Source: Apricaphanius iberus (Eukaryota; Chordata; Actinopteri; Cyprinodontiformes; Aphaniidae). From it: a DNA stretch of 64,000 nucleotides. The position numbers and the translations under genes were made by a program. Below the pieces are notes generated by a model. The model was given only the letters and a program-made list of their open reading frames with translations, was not told the DNA's origin and did no database searches. Shown here in pieces: positions 1 through 11,200 of the stretch. Numbering within the stretch: position 1 is the first letter of the stretch; each line of letters opens with the position of its first letter. The stretch lies in NCBI GenBank assembly GCA_028564705.1, contig JAPXFQ010002422.1, forward strand, positions 558,001 through 622,000. Direction: 5' to 3'.

Positions 1-220
1 TCTCAGTGCTGTGGTTCAGCCTGAAACTGAGACTGAAGTTAATAAAATAATCAAGTCAAGTTAAAATTAGCTTTTCAAAAACTTAGCTTGAAATGGTAAG
101 TTAGATACCACAAAATTGTTAAAAACATTAAAATCTAAATTGCTCTTCTTCAGCAGGGGCTTCACTACCGTCCCTTTAAAGGTGGCAGAAAAAAAAAACC
201 CATCTGAAGGGAGCAATTCA

Positions 221-478
221 TTATGGATAAAATCTCATCTCTAAAACATCCATAAAACCAGCTTCTACCAGGAAAAAACTGCCCAGCATTTCTTCTGGTA
301 AAGACACACACTCAGATTTGTCTAAGACCATGCTACTTTGAGAAGATAAAATATTATATCTGATGGTGTCTACCTTCCCTCTGAAGTGGTCTGCAAACTC
401 CCCACATAAAATGTTTGAAGAGGTTTTCTGAAATGCATTAAGAGTATGGATAAGGATGTTGGCTATAGTGGAAAACAA
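221..478 (-). pseudogene. LINE ORF2 linker between endonuclease and RT
   Basis: An 85-residue - strand frame contains FADHFRGKVDTIR followed by a Ser-rich stretch. This resembles the conserved linker that precedes the reverse transcriptase in CR1/L2-type ORF2 proteins (phe-rich, then K-[IV]-DTIR). It lies in the right order downstream of the endonuclease remnant, about 550 bp away with stops between. It has no independent function. Confidence 0.55.
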
Positions 479-1025
479 TATTTTGGGATTATTTTTATGA
501 TCTGAAATTATTCTGGAAAAGTATGCATTTCTCTAATTTCTTATGGCATTATTGTATGATTTGAGGAGTTCTATGTATATTTGATGGTTAAATGTGATTT
601 TATTTTTCCTCCATTTTCTCTCTGCCACCCTGCAATTTCTTTTTAGTTGTGTGATGTTTTCATTTCTCCATGGTGATGCAACTCTAATGTGTCATCTTTT
701 AACTTGTAGTGGAGCCAGCAAGTCAAGAACGAATTTAAATCATTCACAATAAAATCACAGGTGGAAGGTAAAAGTACAAGAGGAACTTTAGAAAAACTTC
801 AAGAAAACCTGCAGCCACTTCAGGGGTTAGATGATGCTTTCTGATAGTTCTCACAGAGGTGTCTCGTTAGATAAAACTGGTTATATTAAAAAAACACGTA
901 CCCATGGTACGTTCATATACCAATTTTCGTATGTTGTGGATGTGTGGCTCTTAGTTCATATCATTTGATTTGTATATATATATATATCTTCTCAATGTGC
1001 TTCAAAAATATACTTCAAAAATATT

Positions 1026-1525
1026 TTACCTTTCAAAGGAGTTATGAAGAATGGATAAGGACTCAGAGAATTCTTGAATAAAAAGTGCACTCATTTTAGG
1101 AGGCCTATAAACTGCTTCAAATAAAATCTGAGGAGTGCTAAAAACAGACGCAGTATATTCAAAGGTACTATAATCATCAAATAAAACAGGTTTGGCAGAA
1201 AATGTTTTCGAGCATGTAAAAGCAGTTCTGCCTCCACTTTTGCTACTCCTCGTTGAATAGATGAAGTTAAAATTTGATGGGAAGGCCTCTGTAAGAACAG
1301 CAGGGGCATCTGCACACAGCCATGTTTTGTTAAAAATCAACAATGAAGATTATGTTCTAAAATCTCAGTGTTGACAATAAAAGTTTTGTTCAGCAGAGAA
1401 CGAACATTTAATAGTGCCATATTTATGGTGGTTGGAGATGGAGTGACTTCATAATTAGCTGCAGGTGGGGATTTTGGTAACTGTTTGAGAGCATAATTTT
1501 GTTCGGTTTCTGATTGATTGCCCAT
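1026..1525 (-). pseudogene. LINE ORF2 endonuclease domain remnant
   Basis: A - strand frame begins with a stretch reading ALLNVRSLLNK, the typical N-terminal beta strand of LINE apurinic-like endonucleases. A shifted frame (1343-1026) continues it with a TWLC stretch, where the family carries the metal-binding ETW motif, and with VYRPPK, another hallmark of the domain. The family enzyme nicks target DNA to prime reverse transcription. The missing glutamate of ETW, the frameshift and the break before the GDFN-type motif mean this copy cannot be active. Confidence 0.7.
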
Positions 1526-1639
1526 CCTCTGCTGATATGTGTGTTAAAATCAGGACTGTGTTTATAGGAGCAGGGACCAGCTGTACATCAGGATGTGGTT
1601 GAAGGGGAAGAAAGGGCAGGGGCAGCTGGTACTGGTGTG

Positions 1640-2199
1640 GTAGATGGGGGGACGAGGGCATGCCAGGCTCATTGCCAACATTCGGGTGCCTTGTCTGTTG
1701 AGGTGTAGTCCATCTGATCCAAACAGATGACTCCTGTCCCAGAAAATGTTAAAATTGTCTATAAAACCAATATTTTGCATCACTGTGGCAGAGGAAAGCC
1801 ACATATTCAGAGGTGGAAGTCAACTAAAACGTCCAATTCCTCTGCCAATGGTGAGGGGTGGGGCCGGAAATAAAAACAGACATGTTTTTGTGTTTTAAAA
1901 GATTGAGCATGTAGATAAAATACCGCTTCAGTATCTCAGACTGCTGTTTACGAATGTCATTAGTGACACAGTGGATAAAAACCTTACTCACATATCTGTG
2001 TCGTTCAATGAGCTGTGGTATCTGTTCTGCAAAATCCATAACTGGGGTTCCAGGAAAACAATAGAGTAAGGGCTCGTCTCATCCTTATATTTCTGATAAT
2101 AGACAGAATATCACCCACCATTATATACACATCAATTAAAAACTGAGTTTCTTTCAAATGTAGTCTGGTCGAGGTAGGTTCGGGAGTTTTCCTGAACAA
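1640..2199 (-). pseudogene. LINE ORF1 remnant with SGNH-hydrolase (esterase-like) block
   Basis: Two overlapping - strand frames (about 2199-2005 and 2039-1824) and a third (1804-1640) together read as an SGNH-hydrolase fold. A central stretch resembles the conserved 'TND' block (residues HCVTNDIR). The C-terminal stretch contains DGLHLNRQG, matching the Asp-x-x-His block V that supplies two catalytic residues of this fold. In CR1/L2 elements such an esterase forms part of ORF1 and is thought to act on the ribonucleoprotein or membranes. Frameshifts between the pieces and the lack of one continuous frame show it is a pseudogene. Confidence 0.65.
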
Positions 2200-2477
2200 T
2201 CTGTCTGTTCTAGATTGTCGGTCAGAAGTTGAACGTTAGCTTTCATACTCTAAAAGGAGCCACTGTCATGACGCACAACTAGCACAAGCAGCTAATTGAC
2301 TAATTATTGTTGCTGCAGTGCTCGTTCTGCTGTCTACAATTTTGATAACTGCTACCGGATGTCATTAGCTCTCTTCCACTTTGAAAGAAACCCACCTAAC
2401 ATTACAGGGCTTTGCCTCAGTTTCAGAAAGTTTGAGATATTCAAGGGAAAAAGATTCCTATCCATGACCTACTGCAG

Positions 2478-2600
2478 GTAAAGAAACTTTGAAGCACCCG
2501 GGCTGAATTTCAACACCATCGTATCCACCTGATTAAAACAATATATGCCCAATAAATGATATGAATCGTAGCTGTAGACACAGTAAATGCTTTGGTCAAA
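2478..2600. repeat. Dispersed short repeat, copy 1 of 3
   Basis: This stretch aligns with 7405-7520 over about 115 bp, sharing TTGAATTTCAACACCA-like sequence, a TATGCC-A-T-AA core and GCTGTAGACA/AACTGTAGACA near the end. A third partial copy is at 3300-3400. No terminal repeats or coding potential are visible. It is probably part of an unnamed nonautonomous element. Confidence 0.5.
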
Positions 2601-3299
2601 TCACTCTTTTTACATCTGTTATGCCCTGTTTTACTCACTAAGCCAACTTTCCTTTGAAAGAGACACACCAGTTTTTTTTCCTCTTGTCATCTTTCCTTGA
2701 CCTTTTAAGGCTGCCTTTCATAATTATTTATAATTATTATTTATTATTTTTTATATGTCCTAACACAATGGTTTTGAAGTTTTAATTGCAAACGAGTTTT
2801 ATTTGTATTGGATGCTGTAGAAGAAAAAAAACACGCCATATTAGTGATGATGTCATCACGCCAGTGTGAGGTGTGACACAACTGATATGCAAATTAGCAC
2901 GTGATGTCATATGTTGACATCTAGTGACTTTCAGGGGCAACTTCAGCTGCTTTTTGTCAGAGACTGTAGGCAACATTGAGTCGGAGGCACAAAACATCCC
3001 GCTGACATTAAAAAAGCTGTAGCTCCTCTAGAGATAAAAAAAAAAAGTAATAAAAAAACTCTGGAATTTTTCTAGCTCCATTTATACCAGTTTGTGTTTA
3101 ATTCAAATAAGTATTTATGGCTCCGATTTACTACGGATGTCATCTCAAGGCACTTTAAAAGAAAAGTCATTTTTGTACAATCATACATACATTCCAATCG
3201 GCTAGTTTTCCTTTTTTGTTGATGAAGACTTAATCCACAGAAATTCCTCATTTCGTTTTGCGTCGTCACGGTTGTTAGGCTACAGGATATTTGCTGAGG
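2601..3299. other. Unannotated AT-rich interval
   Basis: No coding signal. A short GC-richer block near 2800-3000 contains TGATGATGTCATCACG, a CRE-like palindrome, and could be a decayed element. Otherwise only A/T runs are visible. Confidence 0.4.
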
Positions 3300-3400
3300 C
3301 AGAGGCAGGAATTAATCTGACGGCCAACCTCTGCTTGTGAATCCAAATATGTATGCCAATAAAGGAAATCAGTCGCATAATCATAATTGTAGATCGTCCA
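3300..3400. repeat. Dispersed short repeat, copy 3 of 3 (partial)
   Basis: It shares GCCAACCTCTGCTTGTGA and TATGCCAATAAAGG with the 7405-7520 copy (GCCAACCCCTGATTGTGA, TATGCCAATCAAAG), followed by ATAATTGTAGA near the end. It lacks the first third of the repeat. Confidence 0.45.
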
Positions 3401-3900
3401 AATTCACAGCAGCTACCATCCGGTCTACATGGTTGGCCAAGGAACTGGCCCACGTTGATCGAGTAGGATGGGTCCTTTGAAGGATGCGGCCCCAAAATTT
3501 GGACACAGCCAATTGCGCCCCGGTCAATTGAAATTGGTGAGCAGTGGCGAGGTATATATCTATTTTAATTAAGATTTATGTAATAAGTATTTAGATGTTT
3601 AATAATTTTGTTTTGCACTTATGTCTTGACTGAAGATGAATGCGGTTTGTATGAAGTCAACAAGATTTTTCTTAAAAAGAGGATGGTGGTTTTCTCTGGG
3701 AGGGCCAATTGGGTGCCTAGCAGTTTCCCAAGGGTTGCCACGCCCCTCCACCCCCCCACGCCCCCGTGGACCCCCCTCTTAGGGGCGCCATTGAATCCTA
3801 TAAGTGAAAAGTAACAGTATGTTAGATTTAAAACAGTATCTAAGATTGCCACACCTAAATTTCACCTCTGCTGATGTGTTATGGAGTTTGGGTGTATAAT

Positions 3901-3969
<69 letters not shown>
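3901..3969. repeat. (TAGA)n microsatellite
   Basis: About 17 uninterrupted TAGA units. The tract is pure, so it is likely length-polymorphic. A run of 12 C lies just downstream (4015-4026), followed by a CT-rich stretch. Confidence 0.97.
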
Positions 3970-4039
3970 TTTTCACCAATCTCAGCTGGAACATTGGAAA
4001 GATTTTTCTCTATTCCCCCCCCCCCCTCTTTCTTTCAGA

Positions 4040-4590
4040 GAATAAAACACGTTTCCGCGTCTCTGTGCCAATTTATTCAGTGCAAATAGCGAGCCAGCGC
4101 ATTTTTCCAAGCCTGAACCGATGAGCGAGCACGGACGGGTCCGTTGACTAATTACCATCATAAACCCCGCAGAAGTTCTGCGGGTGAGCCCGACTCATTT
4201 TATTCCTCCGTATTACCGTGCAGCCAGTGCCGCAGCGGGGAGATAATCGGGCGGAGGGAGCAGTTACACACAGGGTAGACAGAGGGAGAGAGAGAGGGAG
4301 AGGAAAGGAGAGGAAGGGGCTGGCAGCAAATGATCACACGGGCTGTATCCAGTCACTCATCTACTGGAGCGTTCATAATTGCGGCGGCGTCCAAATATGG
4401 GAATACAACGGGGCAGAGATTGCGATCGCACCTGATTCTGGAGGACAGCGTGCGGGGAAAAAGGTGGCCAAATTCGGGGGACTTCGCCTGAACCAGCCGA
4501 GAGAAAGAGAGACACTGAAAGAGAGAGAGAAAGGGAGGGAGAAAGAGGAAGAGCAGCAGCCCCAAACACTATCCGGTAGGTGAGCGTTGA
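4040..4590 (+). promoter_or_regulatory. CpG-rich block: candidate promoter and non-coding 5' exon of a host gene
   Basis: CpG dinucleotides are clearly denser here than in the flanks. The block runs from a GC-rich, TATA-less segment (about 4050-4250) into GAGA-rich purine sequence (4260-4320 and 4500-4560). It ends at a consensus-like splice donor, TAG|GTGAGCG, with GT at 4580-4581. This architecture is typical of a vertebrate CpG-island promoter with an untranslated first exon before a long intron. An open frame of 121 codons crosses it (4218-4583) but is Arg/Glu-rich low-complexity sequence and probably not coding. No downstream exon is recognisable, so the gene, if real, is unidentified. 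A GC-rich transposon is the main alternative. Confidence 0.35.
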
Positions 4591-5920
4591 TTGATGTGCC
4601 CGGACTGCCAATATGCTTTTCATCATCCGATCTGTGCAAAGAAGAAAAAATCACCTCAGGAGTGCTTTACCGCGCTGTAATCCAACAAGTATGATCTTTT
4701 TCTCTCTCTACAAATATTCGTGGCACGGTTCAAGAAACAATTAGGTCCGTCTGTGAGACAATACATTCCACTCTTCCCAAATGCCAAGGCAAATGATTGA
4801 GGATGCGGCTGTCAATGAATAGCTGGCAGTCAGATGTGAGGACTCGGTTCTGGTTCGAAGGCCCAGCGTGGGTTAAAAAAGAAAAAGAAAATAACATTTT
4901 AACAAAAGGGAGGGATGGTGTGGGAGAGACAGTATGAAAGCTTCAGGGATTTGACATGGGCTTCATGCGAATTCATCAACACAGCATAGTGAAGCTGCTT
5001 CTCGATTGAACATTTCACCTCCACAAATAATTTGATTCATTAATCGAATCATGTGTTTCTAGTTGTAGTTAGTGTTGTTGCTGCAAAGCAATACTTTCAT
5101 TAGGCTGTTGTAGCCCTTTTATCTCCCTATTCTCCCCAGGTGTTGATTAATCAAGAACTTGATCAGCTAAGTTTTAGAAGCTCCACCTTACTAGATCTCC
5201 ATTTACTTTATCTGATAAAGACTTGTGGACAGAATTACTGGGCTTATAATGTCTGCAACAGAACCCCCTGCAAATTAATGCCCATTAAATTGTCATTACT
5301 GTTGTAAAACAGTTGAAACCAACACAACATGAAGAAAATCTAAATATAAGACTGAGACATGTTTTGATCAGAAAATAAGCAGCAGGAAACTGATTAATTG
5401 GATTTAACTGTAACTATATTAACCATAGAAAATCTCAAATAGTAATGAAGCCAATAAGACTACCACTTATTATCTTTTATTGTTTGCCCTTGTATTTAAA
5501 TCCACTCAAAGATCATTTTGGGTTTAGTTTGCACCTCCCACTATGTATCTATGAGTTGCCGTTTGTATTATTTCCTACGTATGTTTTGTACCTTAGCAAT
5601 CCATTTTGGATCCATGTTAGTATGCAAGGCTCCGACCTGTCATCTAAGTACCAAAATATGCCAAGGCTTTAAAGAACAAACCAAAAAATAATAATTTTTT
5701 TTTTCCATCACACTATATGCCCTATGAATAACAATAAGCCATTTCTGTATTGCGAGTGTGCATGCTCAGGAATGTGGCCTGGACCCCCGGTCACGGCTTG
5801 AGGAACCCATTCAAAGCTGCGGCTCGACTGTAAAGAGTCTATGCATGCATGTGTCTTCGTTAGTACAGAGTCTATTAAAGCCACTCAAAGGCTGTTTTTG
5901 GCGGACGTTTCAGGTATGCT
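4591..5920. other. Unannotated interval
   Basis: Ordinary AT-rich non-coding sequence. The stretch after about 5740 may already belong to the decayed element that carries the THAP remnant. It contains a TATGCATGCATG run and several CpGs. Confidence 0.4.
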
Positions 5921-5921
5921 C

Positions 5922-6130
5922 GGTGCTCATTGTGTTGTGGTGGTCTGTGGAAATGGCAGTTACCGCATTGAACGTTGGGGTGGCAATAAATGCTAAACGT
6001 ACCAGTGTATTTATGGTAGCTACCATGTAACTTTGAACCACCATTTCTTGTATATAGATTCCCTACAGAAAAGGATCCGAATGGAGATGCGATGGGGATA
6101 AAAATGGTAAGAAATATGTGATTAAACATG
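5922..6130 (+). pseudogene. THAP zinc-finger domain remnant (transposase-derived type)
   Basis: The + strand frame from 5922 reads G-A-H-C-x4-C-G-N-G and a W some residues on, like the start of a C2CH THAP finger. After a stop and frame shift, the sequence from about 6027 reads CNFEPPF, then FPTEKDPNG and IKMVRNM. The FPT...DP spacing is characteristic of the C-terminal half of THAP domains. THAP domains bind DNA in P-element-type transposases and in host proteins derived from them. The frameshift, an in-frame stop and loss of the conserved Trp show it is a relic. It is probably the N-terminus of an old P-like transposon rather than a host gene. Similarity was judged by eye. Confidence 0.45.
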
Positions 6131-6959
6131 TTAATTGTTTGATATTTCTGTTGATCATAGAGCTAACAGTTTTAGTTTTGGTAGCATAGTCATTAGCATG
6201 CAGGCTTCGTATAGCATGGTAGGCTTTGGTTTTCGCTGCATGCTGGGAGTCGATCTGAAGGAATAATGTTTTAGGCTAGAGCTTCACAGCCTTATCCGGG
6301 CTGTTACTGGTTCTAAGAAGTAAAAATCCCATTCCAAAATACAAATTTAAAGAGTTTGAAAGTACGATGGAAGCTAATAAGCTACTTGCTAAGTGCTAGC
6401 TTATAGTGCAGGTATTTAAAAAGCCAGAAAATACCAAACAAAGGTAAATGCCTTTACAACCTCTTGATTTTTAATGTTTGGGGTGGAACTTGAATTTATT
6501 ATTGTCTGTTTTATGCCCATCAGTAACTACGTTAATGATTAGCTGCAATTGTTCACCACTTTCCTCTTCTTTCGTCAAAACAATCAGTAGTTTTTGCACT
6601 GTAGCTGCTTATGCTAGCGCACATAGCTCTTTCTTAAGATTTGCGGACACAGGCAGTCCTCAATGGTGAAAATATATATTTAAGTTAATCAACTTCACCG
6701 TCAATTTTGCACCTTTCGCTATCTATATGTATGTTCAATTCCGCCAATTTGGTATTTGTTTGGGGTCCGAAACTTTTCCGCAGTCCCAGAATGCATTATG
6801 TGCCATGAAATACCGAGTTGGCTTATTGTTGCACAAACTACCGGTCAGCTGGCTGAAAGAAGGCTAATGCATTCTCGCCTCCACTCACAAAAAAGATGCA
6901 TTCTGTTGGTGGAAGATATTTCCAGTCACAAAACATGGTGGTGGTTTATCACTCTGACT
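6131..6959. other. Interval between THAP remnant and palindromic repeat
   Basis: No readable coding region. The moderate CpG content and position suggest it may be the decayed body of the same element as the THAP remnant. Nothing more can be supported. Confidence 0.3.
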
Positions 6960-7119
6960 CCGGCATGGCTTTGCTAAAACTGCAGCCAACAAGCTACGAG
7001 ATGATTTTTGTACTCAAAAGACAGGCTACACTTTTACTTTTGTACGCCGAAATTGTGGCGGTGTCAATGGTTGACAGTTCCTCGGTAGACAACGTCACTC
7101 TTCTATGATTTTGGGGCTT

Positions 7120-7290
7120 CCGCTGCATTGTGGGGGTAGTACACATACGGGAACTTTATGCAACTTAATATACCATGCAACTTTATGCCTACTACTCCAA
7201 TCCGTAATTGAGATTTGGATCTACGACATCAGTCACATACTGCTTTTTGCCTACTACGTAGTAGGCGTATATGCATGCAGGGGCAGTCTT
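7120..7290 (-). repeat. CTACGTAGTAGG-type repeat, copy 1
   Basis: On the - strand this matches 37405-37550. Shared blocks include CTACGTAGTAGGC, GTAGATCCAAATCTC, GGATT-GAGTAG and GGCATAAAGTT. It contains a perfect 18-bp palindrome at 7249-7266 (GCCTACTACGTAGTAGGC). It looks like one end of a dispersed nonautonomous element and may bound the THAP-bearing relic. Confidence 0.6.
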
Positions 7291-7404
7291 AATTGAGCTG
7301 TCAGGATCCTGCTGTGTGTCTGCTTGTGTTTGTGACTGAAGAATCTTCTTTTATAGAAGACCTTTGAAAGCACCTGCAGCTGATTTCTACCTCTTTGTTT
7401 CCTC

Positions 7405-7520
7405 TTAAAGAAACTTGCAAGCTTCCAGGTTGAATTTCAACACCAGCCAACCCCTGATTGTGATTCCGATTATGTGTGTATGCCAATCAAAGATACAATT
7501 ATAACTGTAGACAAAGTATG
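7405..7520. repeat. Dispersed short repeat, copy 2 of 3
   Basis: The best-preserved partner of the 2478-2600 sequence, in the same orientation, beginning with AAAGAAACTT and ending near CTGTAGACAAAG. The 7521-7959 stretch that follows holds nothing I recognise. Confidence 0.5.
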
Positions 7521-7959
7521 TGTTTTTTTCAAACCCCCCAAAAAGCAAATACTGTGCAACTCACCATGTGAAGCCACATTTCAATCACAGTGCTTAGTCA
7601 TCTCTAAGAAAAACGGTCTTTTTGCATCCACAAAGGTCTAGTCAATGTCTACCTTTAAAATAGTTAGTCCGCAAACAAGTCCCATGTCCAATATCCGACA
7701 TAATCTGGCCCTCAAAACCTTGAGAATTCCCTTCCTTGTCTGTATCTCTGAAAAATTTCCTCATACAGTAACTAAGGTGTAAGCGTGTAAGTTAGCCTAA
7801 AGACAACACTGCACACTTGTCTGTGGACCAGAAGGTCAGAGTTTTATTTGCTGGTTGACTTGGGTCAATGCATTGCATGGTTGCAACTTATTTAAATAGG
7901 TGTTGTGAGCTGTGATACCTGCCCTCTGACGCAGGGCCTGGGGCAGTTGACCTAAAGTT

Positions 7960-8215
7960 AATGGGTTAAAATGCCTTTCTGCATGGAGTTTGCATCTTCT
8001 TCCTGTGTTTGTGTAAGTTATGTTCGGGTACTCAGGCTCTCTCCCACTGTCTAAAAACTGGACGGTTTATAGGTGTCTCTAAATTGCCGTTAGGTCTGAG
8101 TGTGTGTGTGTTTGTGTGTGTGTGTGTGTACATGGTGCAGTCCTATCTAGGATGGAGATGAGCCACCCCAGCGACCCTCAAAGGGTAGGCAGGTTTGGCC
8201 AATGAATGGATGGAT
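7960..8215 (+). repeat. SINE-like teleost repeat with (TG)n insert and GGAT tail
   Basis: The block starts with TTTCTGCATGGAGTTTGCAT and continues through CGGGTACTCAGGCTCTCTCC, TCTAAATTGCCGTTAGG, a TG tract, GGATGGAGATGAGCC, and ends AATGGATGGATTG. I recognise this order as a very common fish repeat whose tail is also seen at 32555-32690. The copy is diverged, and the expected tRNA-like head upstream is not clear. Confidence 0.6.
8099..8129. repeat. (TG)n microsatellite
   Basis: TG dinucleotide tract with one TTTG interruption, lying inside the SINE-like repeat. Confidence 0.9.
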
Positions 8216-11200
8216 TGACCATAAATTAGATAATCTCATTGCAAGGTATTGCTAACTTAAACCATTATGTAGCAAATTTGTGTGGTTTAGTGTTTTCATG
8301 GATTATGGGGACAATTACTTATACATACACTCAAATAGTATGTATAATTTTTCGTATATTTCTTTTTTAAAACATTAAATTTATTTGGGTTTTGATCTCT
8401 CTTGTGGCATACTGATTCTTATAAAATATGAAACATTGGAAGGACTGAATGACCCAAAATTACTCTAGATGGTCCTCCTGCTGAATGGTAATATGTTGAA
8501 GTCATGAAAGCACATTTCTTCTCCCTAGACGACGAGTCAATTACAAAAGAAACTATTCAAAATTAGTCCGTTTTCAAAAGATTTATGAAAGAGATACACC
8601 CTGATAAATGGTTGGTGCTAAACAACATGGTTTCCATTTCATACCTAACTTTTTTCTGGTACAAAACAACCAAAACTCCAAAGGTATGAAATGGCGTTGA
8701 GGAAAATGAACAAACAGCCACTTAGACGGCTTAAACTGTCGCTCCTTAAACACCTCTCGCAAAATAAAAATGTAAATAGGAGTCTCTGATCATGGAAGAG
8801 GAACGATGAAGATGATCAACTCCACCAGGTTTCCTCCATATTTCAGCTCTCTGAAAAGGAGAGGAAAACAAAACCAGGGCTAACATGAATGAGGAGAAGC
8901 TAGAGACACGCCTGATGTAATAGCTTGATCTAGCCGGTGCTCGTAGCACTCGGGCGATAGACAAACAGATGGCTTCTCCAAAGGAATTCATCTTGTGGAT
9001 GCTGGAAGAGGTATTCTTGGACGGGCTGCCCTCTGACTCGCTGGCAGCGAGGCCTCCGTTTGGCAGTAATCATGACAGCAGTACTGATGGCCTCACTGAA
9101 TACATTGCACAGTCATATGACTTCTACTCACCTTTTTAAAAAAAATACAGGAAAAAAACCTTCCAGAAGCTCTAGCTGCACTGATGCTGCAGAGAATTGC
9201 TGAACTAATTTGCATTTCTCCATCGTACATCAATAGATCCGAGCTATGGAGATTTGTAAATTCATGAAAAGCCTGGGCACAATGCAGCCTCATCCAGTGC
9301 TATTAGATGTTTAGATATTAACATGGTTATTGAAAGGTACGGCTCTCTTGTTCATTTGCACATAGAGCTGGCCCAATCTGATGTGGACAGTCTTTGTAAT
9401 GTATGAGTCTTTGTGTGATGTTTTGCGTTTGATGTTTGATTTGACTTTATTGCAAAACACTGTTTACAACACTGATTTATTGGAGGAGAACAAAAGTTTT
9501 TATCGCCTGTACAGTTCTATATTATTCCACATTTTACTGTCTACACTCTTAAAAACCTCCTCAACCCAATTCAGGTTCTTTTGCTGACTCATTACTGGGT
9601 TGAATATGGACCAGTCCAACCCTAGGCTGATTTACCACAACAATGTTGGGCTACTGGTTTGAATTTCAGCCCAAATTACTTTCCAAAGTGAACTTATCTC
9701 TTATAATATTGCTGACTTGCTGATAAGGGGTATGCAGTTTCTACAGTTCCATATCTTTAGCTTGTGCTTCAAAGCTGTGGTAGATAAACATATTAAGACA
9801 GCACAATTATATTTTGTTTTTATTCTGTAATTTTACAAGTGTTACATTTCTTATCTGAGCCTGGGAAATAAGAAGGTTCACTGAAGGTTCAGCAAAGTCT
9901 CACAGCGCCATTTCATGATTCAAAATGGCGTTCTCTGAAGATTTAAGAAACTGACAAAAATTTGGCCCTATTTTTGGTTAAAATCACGCAGCAAAAGACA
10001 AATTTGTTTTTGTGTTAGTTTAGCTACGAAGGGTTTTCATGGATGCTGGTGCTTCGCTAATCACTTTTCTACTGCTAAGGAAAAATAGTAGAAACAGTGT
10101 ATACTGGCAGGCACATAACGTTTTAGGTCTGCAGCTTATGCAATAAGCAGGGTAATGTGTAGGGAGCCGTTTATAATTGCATTTGGCCTTCAGGCTTACT
10201 TTCAGTAATGACCAGTGCTGTAAGAGTACCTCACTTGGCAACCTGTAGCAGATCAGAGGCCCGCGTTGTTGCTGCCAGTGATAAGCTTGTCTTAAATCAT
10301 AAGTGCTCGTTTCAGTCGGCCGTAAAAGCGAGGCAGCATTACTGGATGACGTTTGACGTATTGATGTTATTGACTGATTGGCAGATCATTTCATCCTGAT
10401 CTCTGACAGATTAGCTCCAACATATCACACAACAGTTGCATCACGGCTGTTCAAAACAGGCTAAGGAAATGATGTGTGGAAGATATTGGCTGATGAGAAA
10501 TCAAGTAAGCAAATATCTGCAACAATCTCCGCTCCAGACTTTATCCTTATTTAGTGCTGCTTTGTTTTCCCCATCACATCACTCTGTGTTGTTTCAGAGC
10601 AGCCTCACGGAATTGGATGGACGTGATGCCGTTTGAGCTCTGTGGGGGGCTGTTAGCGGCCCCTTTGAGTCAATGCTTTCTGCTTAAATCGGAACTTTGT
10701 GGACTTCCTATCTATAAAACGCAACAGCATCACTATTATATTCATGACAGCACAGCCAGAAGATTGACAGCCTTCCCAACAGCCATTGTTGCGACTGGAG
10801 GTGAAAAGTTGACGACTTGTGATGTGTGTGCTGGGTAGCAGGTGGAAATCTTTGAGAACAGACAAAGAAGCAATATTAAAACAGATACTGATGCTAGAGA
10901 TTTGGCCATAAGGCATCTATACTCAATACTGATTCATATTTATTACAACATTAGTAACTCCTGCTGTATTATTTGCAGCAACGTTGTAGCAAAATAAAGC
11001 AAAGTAGACATGAAATGCAGAAAAACATATTTAGCACTATGTAAATCATATTTTGTAGCACCTTTCAAGATAAAAAATATGAGATTCTTTAAACTGTATT
11101 ATCTGCATTTTGGGCAAGCTGCAAATAAGGCTGAAAAACAGTTTTAATGTGCCGTGTTAAAACATAATTACAGTCTTATATGTAGGATGTAATAAAATGT

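Larger units (their letters stand above)
1..2250 (-). mobile_element. Degenerate CR1/L2-type LINE, cut by the left window edge
   Basis: Reading the - strand from about 2250 down to 1 gives a LINE-like domain order. An SGNH-hydrolase-like ORF1 tail comes first (about 2200-1640), then an apurinic-like endonuclease (about 1525-1026), then the endonuclease/RT linker (478-221). The RT itself would lie beyond the left edge. Frames change several times with stops between them, so the copy is dead. Esterase-type ORF1s are known in CR1/L2-superfamily elements, which fits this order. The 5' limit near 2250 is approximate. Exact family naming would need a repeat library. Confidence 0.75.

Noticed and set aside
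3901..3969. Tandem TAGA units considered as a CRISPR-like or satellite array
   Set aside because: A plain tetranucleotide microsatellite with no spacers.
4218..4583. 121-codon + strand open frame
   Set aside because: Low-complexity Arg/Glu/Lys sequence from GAGA repeats within a CpG-rich block. No domain, and equally long frames exist on the other strand.
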